A stretch of DNA of 46,402 nt from Tannerella sp. (GTDB lineage: Bacteria; Bacteroidota; Bacteroidia; Bacteroidales; Tannerellaceae): contig JAISUX010000134.1 in assembly GCA_031271805.1 (NCBI GenBank), positions 1-46,402 on the forward strand, in the 5' to 3' direction. Positions within the stretch are counted from its first letter, which is position 1, and each line of letters starts with the position of its first letter. The notes under the pieces were generated by a model. The model made no database searches. It saw only the letters and a program-made list of their open reading frames with translations, and had not been told where the DNA came from. Made by a program: the position numbers and the translations under genes. Shown here piece after piece: positions 9,103 to 17,871 of this stretch.

Positions 9103-10161
9103 TTATTTGATAATAATTTTTTTAGATACATTTCCCGTATTCAAAAAGTAAACACCGGAAGAGAGGCCGGAAACATCGACATTAGTCCGCTTATCGCTAA
9201 TTGTCAGCGACTTGACACGCCTGCCGGATGAATCGTACAATCCCGCTGTTTTTCCGACGAAACTCTCGTCCATAACCAATTCAAAGAAATCAGTAGCGGG
9301 ATTGGGCGATACGACAAGACTTTTTTCATTAAGTATCAAGCTCTTATCGTCGTAGTTAGAGTAATTATAAATACAATAAGCGCTTATGGAACTGCTATTA
9401 GGGCCATTGTAATAGTTGCAGCGCACCAAACTGCCGTCGCTGTCGAACAGGCTGACCGTCCTGCCGTCGCAAATCCGTCGCAAACCGGCCACATAATACG
9501 ATGTAGCCGTTTTATTTCCCTCATTATCAGTACTATATATATATAGTCCGTTATCTAACCATGACTTATCTTCGGGATTTTCCCTTTGATAGACTTCCAT
9601 ATTCATAAGCCCATCTTCACCATAATTATATATAATACGCGCTTTCGAGGCAGCGACACGACCGGAGGCCTCTTTCAGATACTCGGTCAATCGTCCGTTT
9701 TTGTCATATCTCCATTCACTCCGCAAGGAAGGCGTCCAGGTCTGCAACGATCTGTCGAACGAATAATTCAGGGCATAATCGTTACGCCCTTCCGTATTGC
9801 GGAAAATATCGGTCTTCGAGGACTGTTCCCATTCGTACTCTTGCCACTTGTAAGCAAGGACGGTTGTACGGTTCGCCTCATACGAATATTCCTCTTTTCT
9901 TATATTAAACCATTCATTTTCAACTAAATGTTGAACCAATTCCGATGCCTTCCTGCCGTTCTCATCATAAGCATAAACGCTACGGTCGAAAGGCTTACCG
10001 TTCGGATAATAGAAAGTCATGTCATGTAGTTGCCTATGTGACAGGTCTTTAGCAAATAAACTTTGTACCGGTTCGCAATTAAGCGGATTACGAGCCGTTT
10101 GCGCATACATTCCGGCTGAAACGGACAATGCAAGTGATAAAACCATGATTTTCAAATTCAT
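9103..10161 (-). CDS. Secreted repeat protein with type IX C-terminal sorting domain
   Basis: 352 residues. A signal peptide runs to about residue 21 (MYAQ). The middle is made of Tyr/Asp/Asn-rich repeats of the form YDxNGR (for example YDENGRKASE, YDKNGRLTEY), resembling YD-like beta repeats. The last about 70 residues form a type A T9SS sorting domain: SPNPATDFFEL, then a beta-sandwich ending SGVYFLNTGNVSKKIIIK. The protein should cross the outer membrane by T9SS and be anchored or released. Its -7 box is 29 bp upstream, and only 20 bp without a visible promoter separate it from the next gene, so it probably opens the sugar operon. Binding or enzymatic function unknown. Confidence 0.85.
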   Translation of the reverse strand: MNLKIMVLSLALSVSAGMYAQTARNPLNCEPVQSLFAKDLSHRQLHDMTFYYPNGKPFDRSVYAYDENGRKASELVQHLVENEWFNIRKEEYSYEANRTTVLAYKWQEYEWEQSSKTDIFRNTEGRNDYALNYSFDRSLQTWTPSLRSEWRYDKNGRLTEYLKEASGRVAASKARIIYNYGEDGLMNMEVYQRENPEDKSWLDNGLYIYSTDNEGNKTATSYYVAGLRRICDGRTVSLFDSDGSLVRCNYYNGPNSSSISAYCIYNYSNYDDKSLILNEKSLVVSPNPATDFFELVMDESFVGKTAGLYDSSGRRVKSLTISDKRTNVDVSGLSSGVYFLNTGNVSKKIIIK

Positions 10162-10189
10162 TGCATTAAGTTTTTAATTATTTTCCATG

Positions 10190-10197
10190 CAAATATA
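10190..10197 (-). promoter_or_regulatory. Promoter -7 box for the 10161-to-1 operon
   Basis: Read on the minus strand the sequence is TATATTTG, matching the Bacteroidota -7 consensus TAnnTTTG. It lies 29 bp upstream of the ATG at 10161. No perfect TTTG -33 element is seen at the expected spacing. It is the only box of this form found between here and the next gene downstream. Confidence 0.55.
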
Positions 10198-10276
10198 CGA
10201 ATAATTTTTAAAACACGAAAAGAAACAGTATCTATTTAATTATTCTTAAATATTTTTTTTATTCCGGTTTTTCAAT

Positions 10277-10284
10277 TACCTTTG
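10277..10284 (+). promoter_or_regulatory. Promoter -7 box for the SGNH/MBOAT cassette
   Basis: TACCTTTG matches TAnnTTTG and is 31 bp upstream of the ATG at 10315. The -33 region is T-rich but has no clean TTTG. Confidence 0.55.
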
Positions 10285-10314
10285 TGCGGTCTAAAATAAT
10301 AATTTGATGTAGTA

Positions 10315-11913
10315 ATGAGCATCACGAAAAAGAAAAGACGAAGTAATAATTACGCCGGCAGGTTCACCGCGATATTGTTTATAGCGATGTTTTTGAACCT
10401 TTTATTATATAAACTTCCCGGTTCGATAATGGGAATCAAGATAAAAAAGGTCGATCTGCTGTCGGATATTCGGGTGCAACCGGACAAGGACAAAGCGAAT
10501 GATGTCGCCGTAAATGGTTCGGATATCAATTTTGTCCAGTCCGATGAAGCGGTTCCGGATGAAGACGTTAGCGAAAAGGCCGATGACAAAGCGGCTCTGC
10601 AAGCCTTATCGACAAGCGACAGGAATCCCGCCGTAACCATACCTGACGCCACTTTACAGCCTCCCATACCTCAAGGAGTCAAAAGAGAACAGTCCGCTAC
10701 TTCGCAAAGCAAAACGGAAGAAAGCGACGCCGACATACCGCCTAAACCCAAAGTAGAATCAAAAGCCGAAAACGATTTCGTATCAAATAATTCCACTGAT
10801 ATAGAGGATTTTACAACAGGACAAACGGGATTGAGGCGCTTCTTCGCCGCCCTAAACAACGTCGATAACTTAGGTCGGCCTGTACGCATAGCTTTCCTTG
10901 GCGATTCGTTTATAGAGGGGGATATTTTAGTAGCCGATTTCCGGTCGAAGATGCAGAAGCATTTCGGCGGTCGAGGCGTAGGCTTTATCCCGATACAATC
11001 CGAGACCGCACAATACCGCCCGACGATAAAACAAAGCGCCGACGGATGGAAAATCTACTCGATGATCAAAGACAAAAGCCGTAAGTACGTGCTGTCGGGG
11101 ATGTTGTTCGAGCCTTCGGCCAACACTGCGTCGATAAATTTCCAGACAGTTGACATGTATCCGGAGTCGAAAGAAGTGTCGTCGCTGAAATTCATCTATT
11201 CATCGAGCCTGATGACCGACATAACGCTCAAGAACGGCAACGAGTCATCTACCTACAAACTGCCGGCCACCGACCAGGTGACGCAATACGAGATAAAAGG
11301 CCGCTTCACGAATGGGAAGTTGCAATTCAAAAACACTCGCGGGCTGCAAGCCATCGGCATAGCCCTCGAAGACAACCACGGCGTGGTGGTTGACAATTTC
11401 TCGTTGAGAGGCAATTCCGGCCTTATTATGTCGAATCTCGACGTGAAAAGTTGCCGCGACCTGCAAAAAGTGCGTCCCTACGACCTCATCGTACTGCAAT
11501 ACGGGCTTAATGTGGCGAGCGATTCGATGCGCGACTATGGCTGGTATCGTAACAAGATGACAACCGTCGTCGAGCATATCCAGAAATGCTTCCCCGGCGC
11601 CGACATACTGATGCTGGGCGTCTCGGACCGCAGCCATAAAGACGGCGCGACATACAGCACGATGCCGGCAGTGCTGTCGCTTCTGCGGGCGCAACGGCAG
11701 ACGGCCAAAAACGCCGAAGTAGCCTTCTGGTCGATATTCGCGGCCATGGGAGGACATAACAGCATGGTGAAATTTGTGAACTCAAACCTGGCGAGCAAGG
11801 ACTATACCCACCTGAATTTCCGTGGTGGCAGGCAGATTGCCGACGCGCTCTATGACTCGCTGATAAACGAAAAAGGAATGTACGATAGCGATGAGAAACT
11901 TGTGGAAAGATAA
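10315..11913 (+). CDS. Membrane-anchored SGNH-hydrolase-fold protein (acetylation partner)
   Basis: 532 residues. A basic N-terminus is followed by one membrane segment (about 17-35), then a charged low-complexity stretch (about 55-170), then an SGNH domain. Catalytic blocks are present: GDSFIEGD with Ser198, the RGNSG glycine block, QYGLN (Asn block), and Asp496-Tyr-Thr-His499 as the DxxH block. The domain should face the periplasm. Such proteins pair with MBOAT acyltransferases to move acetyl groups to extracytoplasmic polymers, as in PatA/PatB and AlgI/AlgJ/AlgX. It overlaps the next SGNH gene by 23 bp. Acceptor (peptidoglycan, O-antigen or exopolysaccharide) not determinable. Confidence 0.85.
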   Translation: MSITKKKRRSNNYAGRFTAILFIAMFLNLLLYKLPGSIMGIKIKKVDLLSDIRVQPDKDKANDVAVNGSDINFVQSDEAVPDEDVSEKADDKAALQALSTSDRNPAVTIPDATLQPPIPQGVKREQSATSQSKTEESDADIPPKPKVESKAENDFVSNNSTDIEDFTTGQTGLRRFFAALNNVDNLGRPVRIAFLGDSFIEGDILVADFRSKMQKHFGGRGVGFIPIQSETAQYRPTIKQSADGWKIYSMIKDKSRKYVLSGMLFEPSANTASINFQTVDMYPESKEVSSLKFIYSSSLMTDITLKNGNESSTYKLPATDQVTQYEIKGRFTNGKLQFKNTRGLQAIGIALEDNHGVVVDNFSLRGNSGLIMSNLDVKSCRDLQKVRPYDLIVLQYGLNVASDSMRDYGWYRNKMTTVVEHIQKCFPGADILMLGVSDRSHKDGATYSTMPAVLSLLRAQRQTAKNAEVAFWSIFAAMGGHNSMVKFVNSNLASKDYTHLNFRGGRQIADALYDSLINEKGMYDSDEKLVER

Positions 11914-13240
11914 AAGGACAATAATTGCAGCTTGCGGCCTCGTTTTTTTTATCGGTATGATAAATGCCGACAAAACGGAAGCTACAAGCAGTTTCGACAC
12001 GACGGCGACAATGCGCATGTTGATACCGGTCGATAGCACCGGCGCGGAACTGCCGTTCGTCAACGACTCGCTGTGCCGGATCGAAGACCCCGCAAATTCC
12101 TTGTCGGACTTTTACAACGGACTGAACGAACTGCTCAACGGGAAGGACACCGTCATAAACATCGTCCATCTCGGCGACTCGCACGTCCAGGCCGGATTCC
12201 TTACCGGGCGGACGATGCGGATGTTACAAAACTCGTTCGGTAATGCCGGGCGCGGCTGGATAGCCCCCTTCAAGCTCACAAGGACGAATGAGCCTAACGA
12301 CTATTTCATCTCCTCGAACATAACACGCTGGACTGCCGGACGCTGTATCCAAACAAAGCCCGGCTGCCCCTGGGGAATAGGCGGCATAGGAATAATGACC
12401 GAATCGCAGTCAATAGATTTCAAACTGATAATAGCCCCTGAGAACGGCGCCGGTTACGGGTTCAACAAGGTACTTATGTTCAGAGACTTTATGGCGTCGC
12501 CCTTAGTCCCTGCCAAGATAATAACGGAAGCAGAGATGCTGATAGGCGAGCAGCCCTTGGAGAATGTCGTCATAGACACGTTCCGCACCGAAAATCTCCT
12601 CGATACGCTTTCGCTGAAAAGCATCGGACAGCGTAACGGCGGCGGCAAGAACCTCTACTACGGCTTCATGCTAAGCAACGGCCGGCCGGGACTGTTGTAT
12701 CATTCTATAGGCGTCAACGGGGCGAAATATACCGACTTCACAAACCGGGCATACGTCCGCCAGCTGTCGCTGCTGAACCCCTCGCTGCTCATAGTATCCT
12801 TAGGCACGAACGAATCTTTCGGGCGCAATTTCAGCGCTGAGACATTCGAACAGCAGGTCGAGGCCTTTGTCGGTCTCATACGCGAAGAACTGCCCGGCAC
12901 GGCTATGCTGATAACCACGCCGGCTGAGACATACAAACGTACCTACGTCAAGAAAAAACGCTACTACGTGCCCAACGAGAATATGGCTTTAGTATCCGAC
13001 GCCATAAAGGCCTGCGCGGCTAAGGAAGGCCTCGCGACGATTGATTTCTACTCCATCGCGGGAGGGCCTAATTCGTGCATACAGTGGTACAATTCGGGCC
13101 TTTTCGGGCGCGACCATATTCATTTCACCAGGAATGGCTACGACGAACAGGGCAAACTGCTCTACAAGGCTATAATCCGCTCGTACAACCATGAGAGCCT
13201 CGATCTCGTCGCGGCCTATAGCAGAAAGGAACAGCCGTGA
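11891..13240 (+). CDS. Second SGNH-hydrolase-fold protein, exported
   Basis: 449 residues with an N-terminal hydrophobic signal (about 10-26). SGNH blocks are clear: GDSH with Ser97, GVNGA, GTNE and Asp408-His-Ile-His411 near the C-terminus. It differs from the preceding SGNH protein in length and linker, so the two are not a recent tandem duplication. The start overlaps the previous gene by 23 bp and the stop overlaps the MBOAT start (TGATG), so all three are translationally coupled. Two SGNH proteins per MBOAT suggests one for transfer and one for handling the acetylated polymer, by analogy with the alginate system; this is inference. Confidence 0.85.
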   Translation: MRNLWKDKRTIIAACGLVFFIGMINADKTEATSSFDTTATMRMLIPVDSTGAELPFVNDSLCRIEDPANSLSDFYNGLNELLNGKDTVINIVHLGDSHVQAGFLTGRTMRMLQNSFGNAGRGWIAPFKLTRTNEPNDYFISSNITRWTAGRCIQTKPGCPWGIGGIGIMTESQSIDFKLIIAPENGAGYGFNKVLMFRDFMASPLVPAKIITEAEMLIGEQPLENVVIDTFRTENLLDTLSLKSIGQRNGGGKNLYYGFMLSNGRPGLLYHSIGVNGAKYTDFTNRAYVRQLSLLNPSLLIVSLGTNESFGRNFSAETFEQQVEAFVGLIREELPGTAMLITTPAETYKRTYVKKKRYYVPNENMALVSDAIKACAAKEGLATIDFYSIAGGPNSCIQWYNSGLFGRDHIHFTRNGYDEQGKLLYKAIIRSYNHESLDLVAAYSRKEQP

Positions 13241-14790
13241 TGTTGAACAGCATACAGTCATACCTCGAAGAGCTGTCGATTGAGAAATTCATCGACGTCC
13301 TGCAGTACCACGCCGAGGCGCCGATGATGTTCAGCACGAGCCTGTTCCTGTTCCTTTTTATCGGCTTTTACGTTGTTTACAACGCATTGCAGAACCAGCG
13401 GCGGATACGTATAGTATATGTTATCCTGTTTTCGCTGTATTTCTATTACAAGTCGAGCGGAATGTGGTTTTTGCTGCTGATTTTCACGGCGACGTCGGAT
13501 TATTGCATCGGGAGGATGCTTTACGCTACGACGGGGGGGAGGCTGAAGCGGAAGCTGCTGCTGGGCTTGAGCGTGTGTATCAACCTCGGCATGCTGGCGT
13601 ACTTTAAATATACGAACTTTGTGTATGAACTGGCCATAGGGTTGTGGCACACGATCGGGGGCGTGCTGCACGAGCCGCTCTTGCAGGGGCTTGCTTATAA
13701 ACCGTTGGATATTTTTTTGCCGGTGGGGATTTCTTTTTTCACGTTCCAGTCGCTGAGCTATACGATCGACATTTACAGGAAGCAAATCAAGCCGGTAAGA
13801 CGGTGGACGGACTATCTGTTTTTCGTATCTTTCTTCCCCGGGCTGGTGGCGGGGCCGATTGTGAGGGCGAAGGATTTTATACCGCAGATCTACCGGAGGC
13901 CGGTGTTGAAGTACAACGAGCTGGGGGAGGCTTTGTACCTTATTATATGCGGGCTGTTCAAGAAATGCGTGATTTCGGACTATATCAGCGTGAACTTTGT
14001 GGACAGGGTGTTCGACGCGCCGACGCTTTATACGGGCTTCGAGAACCTTGTGGGGGTGTATGGCTACGCGCTGCAGATTTACTGCGATTTTTCGGGCTAT
14101 TCGGACATGGCGATTGGGATTGCGCTGTTGCTGGGGTTCAGGTTCAACATCAATTTTGATTCGCCTTACCAGTCGGCGACGGTTACGGAGTTCTGGCGGC
14201 GGTGGCATATATCGCTTTCGACGTGGTTGCGGGACTATCTGTACATCCCCTTGGGGGGGAACAGGAAGGGACGGGGGCGGACGTATGCGAACCTGTTGGT
14301 GACGATGGCGCTGGGGGGATTGTGGCACGGGGCGGCGCTACGGTTCTTGCTGTGGGGGGGAATCCACGGGGTGGCGCTGGCGGTGGATAAGTTCTTGATC
14401 AGCGTGTGCGGCTTCAGGGCTACGGGCGAGGGGATGGCGTGGTGGAAGCGGGCGGTATGCACGGTGTTTACGTTCCATGTTGTGTGTTTGGCGTGGATAT
14501 TTTTCAGGGCTGATTCGCTGGATAGGGCGTGGGAGGTGCTGGGGCAGATTTTCGGGCACTTCAGCCCAGGCGTGGCGGGGCAGTTTGTGAGGGGTTACGG
14601 GATGATTGCGGGGCTTATGGCGACGGGGTATGTGATGCACTTCTTGCCGCGGAGGTTTGACAGGAGGATCCAGAGGGGGATAACGGTGTTGCCGCTATGG
14701 GCTAAGGCGGCGCTGCTGTGTGCGGCGATATTTATAGTTATACAGATGAAAAGCGCGGACATTGTGCCGTTTATTTATTTCCGGTTTTAG
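13240..14790 (+). CDS. MBOAT-family membrane O-acyltransferase (AlgI/PatA-like)
   Basis: 516 residues from the ATG that overlaps the upstream TGA (a GTG one codon earlier is less likely). Many hydrophobic helices, the FLPVGISFFTFQSLSYTIDIYR and FWRRWHISLSTWLRDYLYIPLGG segments, and LGGLWHGAALRF with the conserved active-site His identify an AlgI/PatA-type MBOAT. It moves acetyl from cytoplasmic acetyl-CoA across the inner membrane, passing it to the periplasmic SGNH partners upstream. From about 13.5 kb the codon choice becomes strongly G-ending, with three runs of seven G (13533-13539, 14253-14259, 14354-14360), unlike the two upstream genes. The frame is intact across all three runs. Confidence 0.93.
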   Translation: MLNSIQSYLEELSIEKFIDVLQYHAEAPMMFSTSLFLFLFIGFYVVYNALQNQRRIRIVYVILFSLYFYYKSSGMWFLLLIFTATSDYCIGRMLYATTGGRLKRKLLLGLSVCINLGMLAYFKYTNFVYELAIGLWHTIGGVLHEPLLQGLAYKPLDIFLPVGISFFTFQSLSYTIDIYRKQIKPVRRWTDYLFFVSFFPGLVAGPIVRAKDFIPQIYRRPVLKYNELGEALYLIICGLFKKCVISDYISVNFVDRVFDAPTLYTGFENLVGVYGYALQIYCDFSGYSDMAIGIALLLGFRFNINFDSPYQSATVTEFWRRWHISLSTWLRDYLYIPLGGNRKGRGRTYANLLVTMALGGLWHGAALRFLLWGGIHGVALAVDKFLISVCGFRATGEGMAWWKRAVCTVFTFHVVCLAWIFFRADSLDRAWEVLGQIFGHFSPGVAGQFVRGYGMIAGLMATGYVMHFLPRRFDRRIQRGITVLPLWAKAALLCAAIFIVIQMKSADIVPFIYFRF

Positions 14791-14860
14791 CTTTTGTACA
14801 ATAATCGGCGGGTTTGGGAAAGAAAGCGGGGGATTTCTATAGGTTTTTGGGGGATTTTTT

Positions 14861-14868
14861 TATATTTG
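14861..14868 (+). promoter_or_regulatory. Promoter -7 box that sets the M16 peptidase start
   Basis: TATATTTG matches TAnnTTTG. Because it lies inside the longer possible reading frame (from 14814), that upstream ATG is unlikely to be used; the ATG at 14895 leaves a leader of about 20 nt. Confidence 0.55.
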
Positions 14869-14894
14869 CAATTCGTTTAGAAGGAATTGTCGGA

Positions 14895-17747
14895 ATGGTG
14901 TACACTAAAATTCGAGAAACTATTATGCCCGTATCTACCGAAGTCAGGGAATTTGTCTTGGACAACGGTCTTTCTATCTGGCTCAATGAGGATCATAACC
15001 AGCCCAAGGTGTTTGGTGCGGTAGTGGTCAAGGCCGGCTCGAAGGACTGCCCGAACACGGGTATTGCCCATTACTTTGAGCACATCATGTTCAAGGGGAC
15101 GGAGAATATCGGCACGGTTGATTACGCTGCCGAGAAGGTTTTCCTGGACCGCATCGCCGAGAAATATGACTTGCTGGCCAAGACCAAGGATGACCTCCTG
15201 AGGCTTGAGCTTCAGAAGGAGATTAATGAGCTGAGCGTGCTGGCGGCCGATTATGCGATTCCCAACGAGTTCGACAAGTTGATAAGCAGGTACGGGGGCA
15301 GTAATACGAACGCGGGGACGTCGTATGATTATACGCTTTACCATAATATTTTCTCGCCCCAGTATATTGAGCAGTGGGCGGAGATTAACAGCGAGCGGTT
15401 TATCAGCCCGGTCTTCAGGATGTTCCAGACGGAGCTGGAGACGGTGTATGAGGAGAAGATAAGGACGGACGACATGATGTTCAACCAGGCTATGGAGCGG
15501 GCGTTCAAGATTTTCTTCCAGCCTCATCCCTACGCTTACCCGGTGATTGGGAGCGCGGAGAATTTGAAGACCCCCAGGCTGTCTGACATGAAGCGGTTTT
15601 TCGAGAATTATTACGTGGCGAACAATATGGGGGTGTTGCTGAGCGGTGATTTTGAGTCCGGTAGGGTCTTGCCTATCCTCAGGCGGGCGTTCGGGCGCTT
15701 GCCGCACAAGGAGCTGCCGGAACGGTACCGGATCAACCTCCCCCCGTTCATGGGGCGGGAGAAGTATTCGGTGAAGATTCCCATCCCGGTGATGAAGGTG
15801 ATGGCTATGGCTTTCAGGGGGGTGCCGGCGAATCACCCGGATTTGGCGGGGCTTAATATAGCGCTCTCGATGTTGAATAATGCTAACGGGACGGGTTATC
15901 TGGACCGCCTTATGAGGGAACGGAAGCTGATTAGCGCTATGGCGGGGGGAGAGACGCTGAACGAGGCCGGGATGCTGGGGTTCATCATCCTGCCCAGGCC
16001 GGTGATACAGACTTACGGGATGGCCGAGAGGATGATTTGGAGGGAGATAGAGAGGATAAAGAGTGGGGATTTCACGGACGAGATGTTCGAGAGCCTCAAG
16101 ATGGAGCAGCTGAGGAAGGATATAACGGCGTTGGAGGACATCGACTCGCGCTGCCGCGTGATGGTGAGGCTCATGACCCAGGGCAAGACTTGGGATGATT
16201 ACCTGAGGGAGCTTAGGCGGGCCGAGGAGCTGACGAGGGATGACGTCGTGAAGATCGCAAAGGAGTATTTTATCCGCCACTATATGGTTGTCCGCAAAAG
16301 GACGGGCAAATATCCCAAGGAATACCTCCCCAAGCCGAACTTAGCTCCCGTCAAGCCGAAGCACCGGAACGCCGAGTCGAAATACGCCAAGAAGCTGGAG
16401 CAGCTGCCCGTCCAGGAAGTCCGCCCGCGCTTCTTGGACTTCAAGAGGGATGCGGAGAGGGTTGAACTGGCGAAGTTGGTGACGCTCTACGCGGTGCGCA
16501 ACCCTGTGAACACCGTCTTCACCCTCAAGATGTCCTTCTGCATAGGCACGTTGGAGGAGCCCCGGCTGAAGTTGCTTGCCGGCTACCTTCCGCTGCTTGG
16601 CACCGGCAGGCTCACGGCCGGCGCCCTGCGCACGGAGATGCAGAGGCTCGGCGCCGAGATGCACTTCGAGGCCAAGGATAATTACTTCAACATCATCCTC
16701 ACGGGCTTCGATAAATATTTAGAAAAGGCCGTCGCCTTAGCCGGGGAGTTCATCCGCCGCGTCCGCCCCGACGAGCGCAAAATCAAAACCCTCAGGGACG
16801 ACGCGAGGCTGAGCCGCAAGGCCGTATTCAAGTCCTCAAGCATGGTAGCCGAGGCGCTGTTCGAGTACATCCGCTACGGCAAAGATTCGCAGTACCTCCG
16901 CCAGGCGGCGCCCCGCGATATACGCCGCGTCGGAGGCAGCGAGCTGCTGGAGCTGTTCGCCGCCGTCCGCAGGGTCAAGTGCAATTACCACTACTGCGGC
17001 CGCGCCGAGACCGCGGTCGTCGCCCAGGCCGTCATGCAACACCTCCCCCTCGAGTCCGTCATCTCCGACACCCGCATCCCCATCTACCGCGAAGCCATCG
17101 ACTACAACCGCCCCCTCATCTTCGCCTACAGCATGTCCAACCTCTCCCAGACCATCCTCTGCGGCTACAACGCCGGCCGCCCCCTCCCCTCTCCCGACGA
17201 GCGCGCCCTGGCACGCCTCTTCTCCGAATACTTCGGCGGCGGCATCTCCTCCATCCTCTCGCAGGAAATCCGCGAATTCCGCTCCTTCGCCTACCAAACC
17301 TCCGCCGGCGTCGAGCTGCCACCCTACTGCCACTCCGACCGCCCCGCCCCCTTCCTCACCTACCTCTCCACCCAGGCCGACAAAACGGCCGACGCCCTCA
17401 CCGTCCTCGAAGCCCTCATCCGCCGCATGCCCGCCGACCCTGACCGCCTCCAAGCCGCCGCCCTGAGCATCACCAGCCAGGTCAACAACGAATACCCCCC
17501 CTTCCGCGAACTCTCCACCCACATCGCCCGCTACCGCCAGCTCGGCTTCGAGGCCGACCCCAACATCTACCTCCTCGCCCGCGTCAGCACCCTCAGCCTC
17601 CCCGACGTCCTCAGCTTCCACGACGAACGCATCCGCAACGCCAACATGGTCTATACCCTCGTCGGCAACCTCTCCAAAATCAACACCTCCCGCCTCACCA
17701 ACTTCGGCGACCTCATCCGCGTCCACCGCAGCGACTTCTATCATTGA
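14895..17747 (+). CDS. M16-family zinc metallopeptidase (pitrilysin/insulinase-like)
   Basis: 950 residues from the chosen ATG at 14895 (14925 also possible). The inverted zinc motif His-Tyr-Phe-Glu-His sits in IAHYFEHIMFKGT, with the third zinc ligand region in ELETVYEEKIR downstream. The second half repeats the M16 fold without a zinc motif, as expected for a pseudo-symmetrical M16 enzyme. No signal peptide is seen, so it is probably cytoplasmic, degrading peptides. Coding is intact, but codon choice changes abruptly inside the gene: G-ending codons dominate to about 16.27 kb, then C-ending codons to the end. By count, 16201-16260 has 25 G and 12 C, 16321-16380 has 13 G and 23 C. Confidence 0.92.
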   Translation: MVYTKIRETIMPVSTEVREFVLDNGLSIWLNEDHNQPKVFGAVVVKAGSKDCPNTGIAHYFEHIMFKGTENIGTVDYAAEKVFLDRIAEKYDLLAKTKDDLLRLELQKEINELSVLAADYAIPNEFDKLISRYGGSNTNAGTSYDYTLYHNIFSPQYIEQWAEINSERFISPVFRMFQTELETVYEEKIRTDDMMFNQAMERAFKIFFQPHPYAYPVIGSAENLKTPRLSDMKRFFENYYVANNMGVLLSGDFESGRVLPILRRAFGRLPHKELPERYRINLPPFMGREKYSVKIPIPVMKVMAMAFRGVPANHPDLAGLNIALSMLNNANGTGYLDRLMRERKLISAMAGGETLNEAGMLGFIILPRPVIQTYGMAERMIWREIERIKSGDFTDEMFESLKMEQLRKDITALEDIDSRCRVMVRLMTQGKTWDDYLRELRRAEELTRDDVVKIAKEYFIRHYMVVRKRTGKYPKEYLPKPNLAPVKPKHRNAESKYAKKLEQLPVQEVRPRFLDFKRDAERVELAKLVTLYAVRNPVNTVFTLKMSFCIGTLEEPRLKLLAGYLPLLGTGRLTAGALRTEMQRLGAEMHFEAKDNYFNIILTGFDKYLEKAVALAGEFIRRVRPDERKIKTLRDDARLSRKAVFKSSSMVAEALFEYIRYGKDSQYLRQAAPRDIRRVGGSELLELFAAVRRVKCNYHYCGRAETAVVAQAVMQHLPLESVISDTRIPIYREAIDYNRPLIFAYSMSNLSQTILCGYNAGRPLPSPDERALARLFSEYFGGGISSILSQEIREFRSFAYQTSAGVELPPYCHSDRPAPFLTYLSTQADKTADALTVLEALIRRMPADPDRLQAAALSITSQVNNEYPPFRELSTHIARYRQLGFEADPNIYLLARVSTLSLPDVLSFHDERIRNANMVYTLVGNLSKINTSRLTNFGDLIRVHRSDFYH

Positions 17748-17760
17748 ATCAATCCCCCCC

Positions 17761-17844
17761 CGGTTTAAGTCGATTCACCCCCGATTTATGCCGATTCCCC
17801 CTCGATTTAAGTCGATTCCAGGTCGATTTATGTCGATTTATGTC
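17761..17844 (+). repeat. 21-bp tandem repeat, family A (4 units)
   Basis: Four consecutive 21-bp units beginning at 17761, 17782, 17803 and 17824, each built on CGATTTAwGtCGATT, so each contains two shorter CGATTTA-like halves. It starts 13 bp after the peptidase stop codon and runs close to the second repeat family. No start codon with a binding site was seen for any reading frame across it. Confidence 0.8.
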
Positions 17845-17871
17845 GATTTTAAAAAGAAATACCCCCCTCCC

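Noticed and set aside
14814..14894. 27-residue N-terminal extension of the M16 peptidase
   Set aside because: It would include the promoter -7 box at 14861-14868 and reads as no signal peptide or domain.
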